Shown: piece after piece, positions 62,755 to 64,000 of the stretch
Layout: each line of letters starts with the position of its first letter
How positions within the stretch are numbered: the first letter of the stretch is position 1
NCBI GenBank assembly: GCA_017311185.1
Contig: JAESUZ010000425.1
Coordinates: 434,001-498,000 of the forward strand
Direction of reading: 5' to 3'
Length of the DNA stretch: 64,000 nucleotides
Origin: Proteles cristata cristata
Lineage: Eukaryota > Chordata > Mammalia > Carnivora > Hyaenidae
Made by a program: the position numbers and the translations under genes
The notes under the pieces: model-generated
Database searches by the model: none
Seen by the model: the letters and a program-made list of their open reading frames with translations, nothing else
What the model was told of the DNA's origin: nothing

Positions 62755-63129
62755 CAGTCTATATTCTTCTAAAATGGGCCTTTCAAAACCATAAGTATTC
62801 GCTAACTTGTAAAGATCCATCAGAGACATGCACACGGTTACCCCCTCCCTCTTGTCTTGTGTCAGCAGCAGAATCTCCACCGCTGTTTCTGTGGGAGTAC
62901 TTGTTTGTTATTGTTTTGGGAGAAGCTGTGGTTTCAGAAATGGAAAAGAGAAGAATCTGTCAAAGCAACAAGGGCATAGGAGGTGCCTACCCTCAGACTG
63001 AAGGTCAGGAGGGCTGTCCTGCCTGCCCACTAGGCAATTACTCAAAATGTCCTCCCCACTCTGCCTACAAACCTCACCCCACTTTATTAAACTACTTGAT
63101 ATCAAATTCACTTAAAAAATAATTCTGAG

Positions 63130-63344
63130 GGGCGCCTGGGTGGCTTAGTCGGTTGAGCGTCCGACTTTCGCTTAGGTCATGATCTCGCGGTTCGTGGGTT
63201 CGAGCCCCGCATCGGGCTCTGTGCTGACTGCTAGCTCAGAGTCTGGAGCTTGTTGCAGTCTGTGACCCTCTCTCTCTGACCCTCCCCTGCTCACGCTGTC
63301 TCTCTCTCTCCTAGAAATAAATAAAAAAACATTAAAAAATTAAA
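63130..63344 (+). repeat. CAN-SINE, young
   Basis: Sense, near-consensus; perfect 16-bp duplication AAAAAATAATTCTGAG at 63114-63129 and 63345-63360. Confidence 0.94.
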
Positions 63345-63491
63345 AAAAAATAATTCTGAGAAGGTTAGAGAGCTTTCAGCTATACATGAATCACTTGAAT
63401 AGCAGGCTGCTTTTCCCCCACCACTGACCTCAGACCTATGACACTGAGTTGGGGCTTTGATGAGGTGGGGTTGGGAAGAGGACTCAAAAGT

Positions 63492-64000
63492 TGCCGGAGG
63501 CCAGCTCCAGCAGGTCCAGGGGTCCCTGAAGGATGGACGGTGTCGGCGAGAGAGAGAGTGAGAGAACCCTGAGATTCTTTCTGATCACCAGGCAGGCATC
63601 TCTGTCCTGTCGGTTTTGGTGTCTTTATTTATAGGTCAAATGTTAACATGGCATCAGAAAATGGAATTTTTACAATGGATAGTTCTCTGTGATAAGATGT
63701 TTTTGGAAATGTACAGAAACAGGTTTTACAGAAATATTCTTGCAGAACTACCCCTATTATAGTGAGGTTGAGTAACTAAGAAAATAACAGCGTGTTCACA
63801 TTTTAATAACACCAAGATTAAGTTATAGGTTTGTAGATACTCTTATCCGTCCTCATCACAGCCGCCAGTGTCAGGGAAGGTGTTTGTGGAATGTAAGCCT
63901 TAGGGAAGGGGCTGCTATACATCACCAGTTAGCAAAGGTATATGTGGTAACTTATGTTCTGCTCTTATCTGTTCCTTCTCTCTAAGTTAGGCTCTGTGTC
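63492..64000 (-). mobile_element. Endogenous retroviral LTR, cut by the window end
   Basis: Plus strand begins TGCCGGAGGCC. The minus strand reads ...TATAAATAAAGACACC, a GC-rich U5-like part, then GGCCTCCGGCA, so R-U5 lies at the left. The other end and target duplication lie outside the window. ERVK-like by general look, uncertain. Confidence 0.55.

Overview
This is 64 kb of mammalian genomic DNA, almost certainly from a felid. Dozens of tRNA-Lys-derived CAN-SINEs of the cat type occur on both strands, with carnivore LINE-1 3' ends, MIRs and retroviral remnants. The coding potential is that of a spliced nuclear gene; most long open frames lie inside SINEs and L1s. I saw no bacterial-type genes, CRISPR array or operon.

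The one clear gene is CEACAM1, plus strand, start codon at 29755 and stop at 45017. Nine coding exons follow the known CEACAM1 layout: leader, IgV-like N domain, Ig domains A1, B and A2, transmembrane exon, the alternative 53-bp exon, a 32-bp exon and the tyrosine-motif tail exon. Joined, they encode 521 residues (long isoform). Skipping the 53-bp exon shifts the frame to a stop at 43603-43605, giving the short-tailed isoform (459 residues). All splice sites are GT/AG and I see no disabling change.

Region by region: 1-9.4 kb is mostly repeats (an old L1 split by a probable retrocopy, nested and tandem SINEs, a possible LTR). 9.8-13.3 kb and 19.9-28.5 kb look like two same-orientation copies of a diverged segmental duplication; the second runs into the CEACAM1 5' flank and has been expanded by an L1, a SINE and a degenerate ERV-L-like pol fossil (24.9-26.1 kb). 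13.3-15.8 kb is an antisense L1 that holds a SINE, an opposite-strand L1 3' end, a 564-bp solo LTR and a 33-nt U2 snRNA pseudogene. 29.6-46.8 kb is CEACAM1, whose intron before the transmembrane exon holds a 3.2-kb L1 inserted into a MIR. 46.8-64 kb is intergenic: two young L1 3' ends with perfect target-site duplications, old L1s, MIRs, clustered SINEs, and the edge of an LTR running off the right end.

No novel biological system is evident. The most interesting points are the felid CEACAM1 ligand-face and tail-motif changes, the conserved splice switch, the duplication upstream of it, and a legible record of nested retrotransposition.
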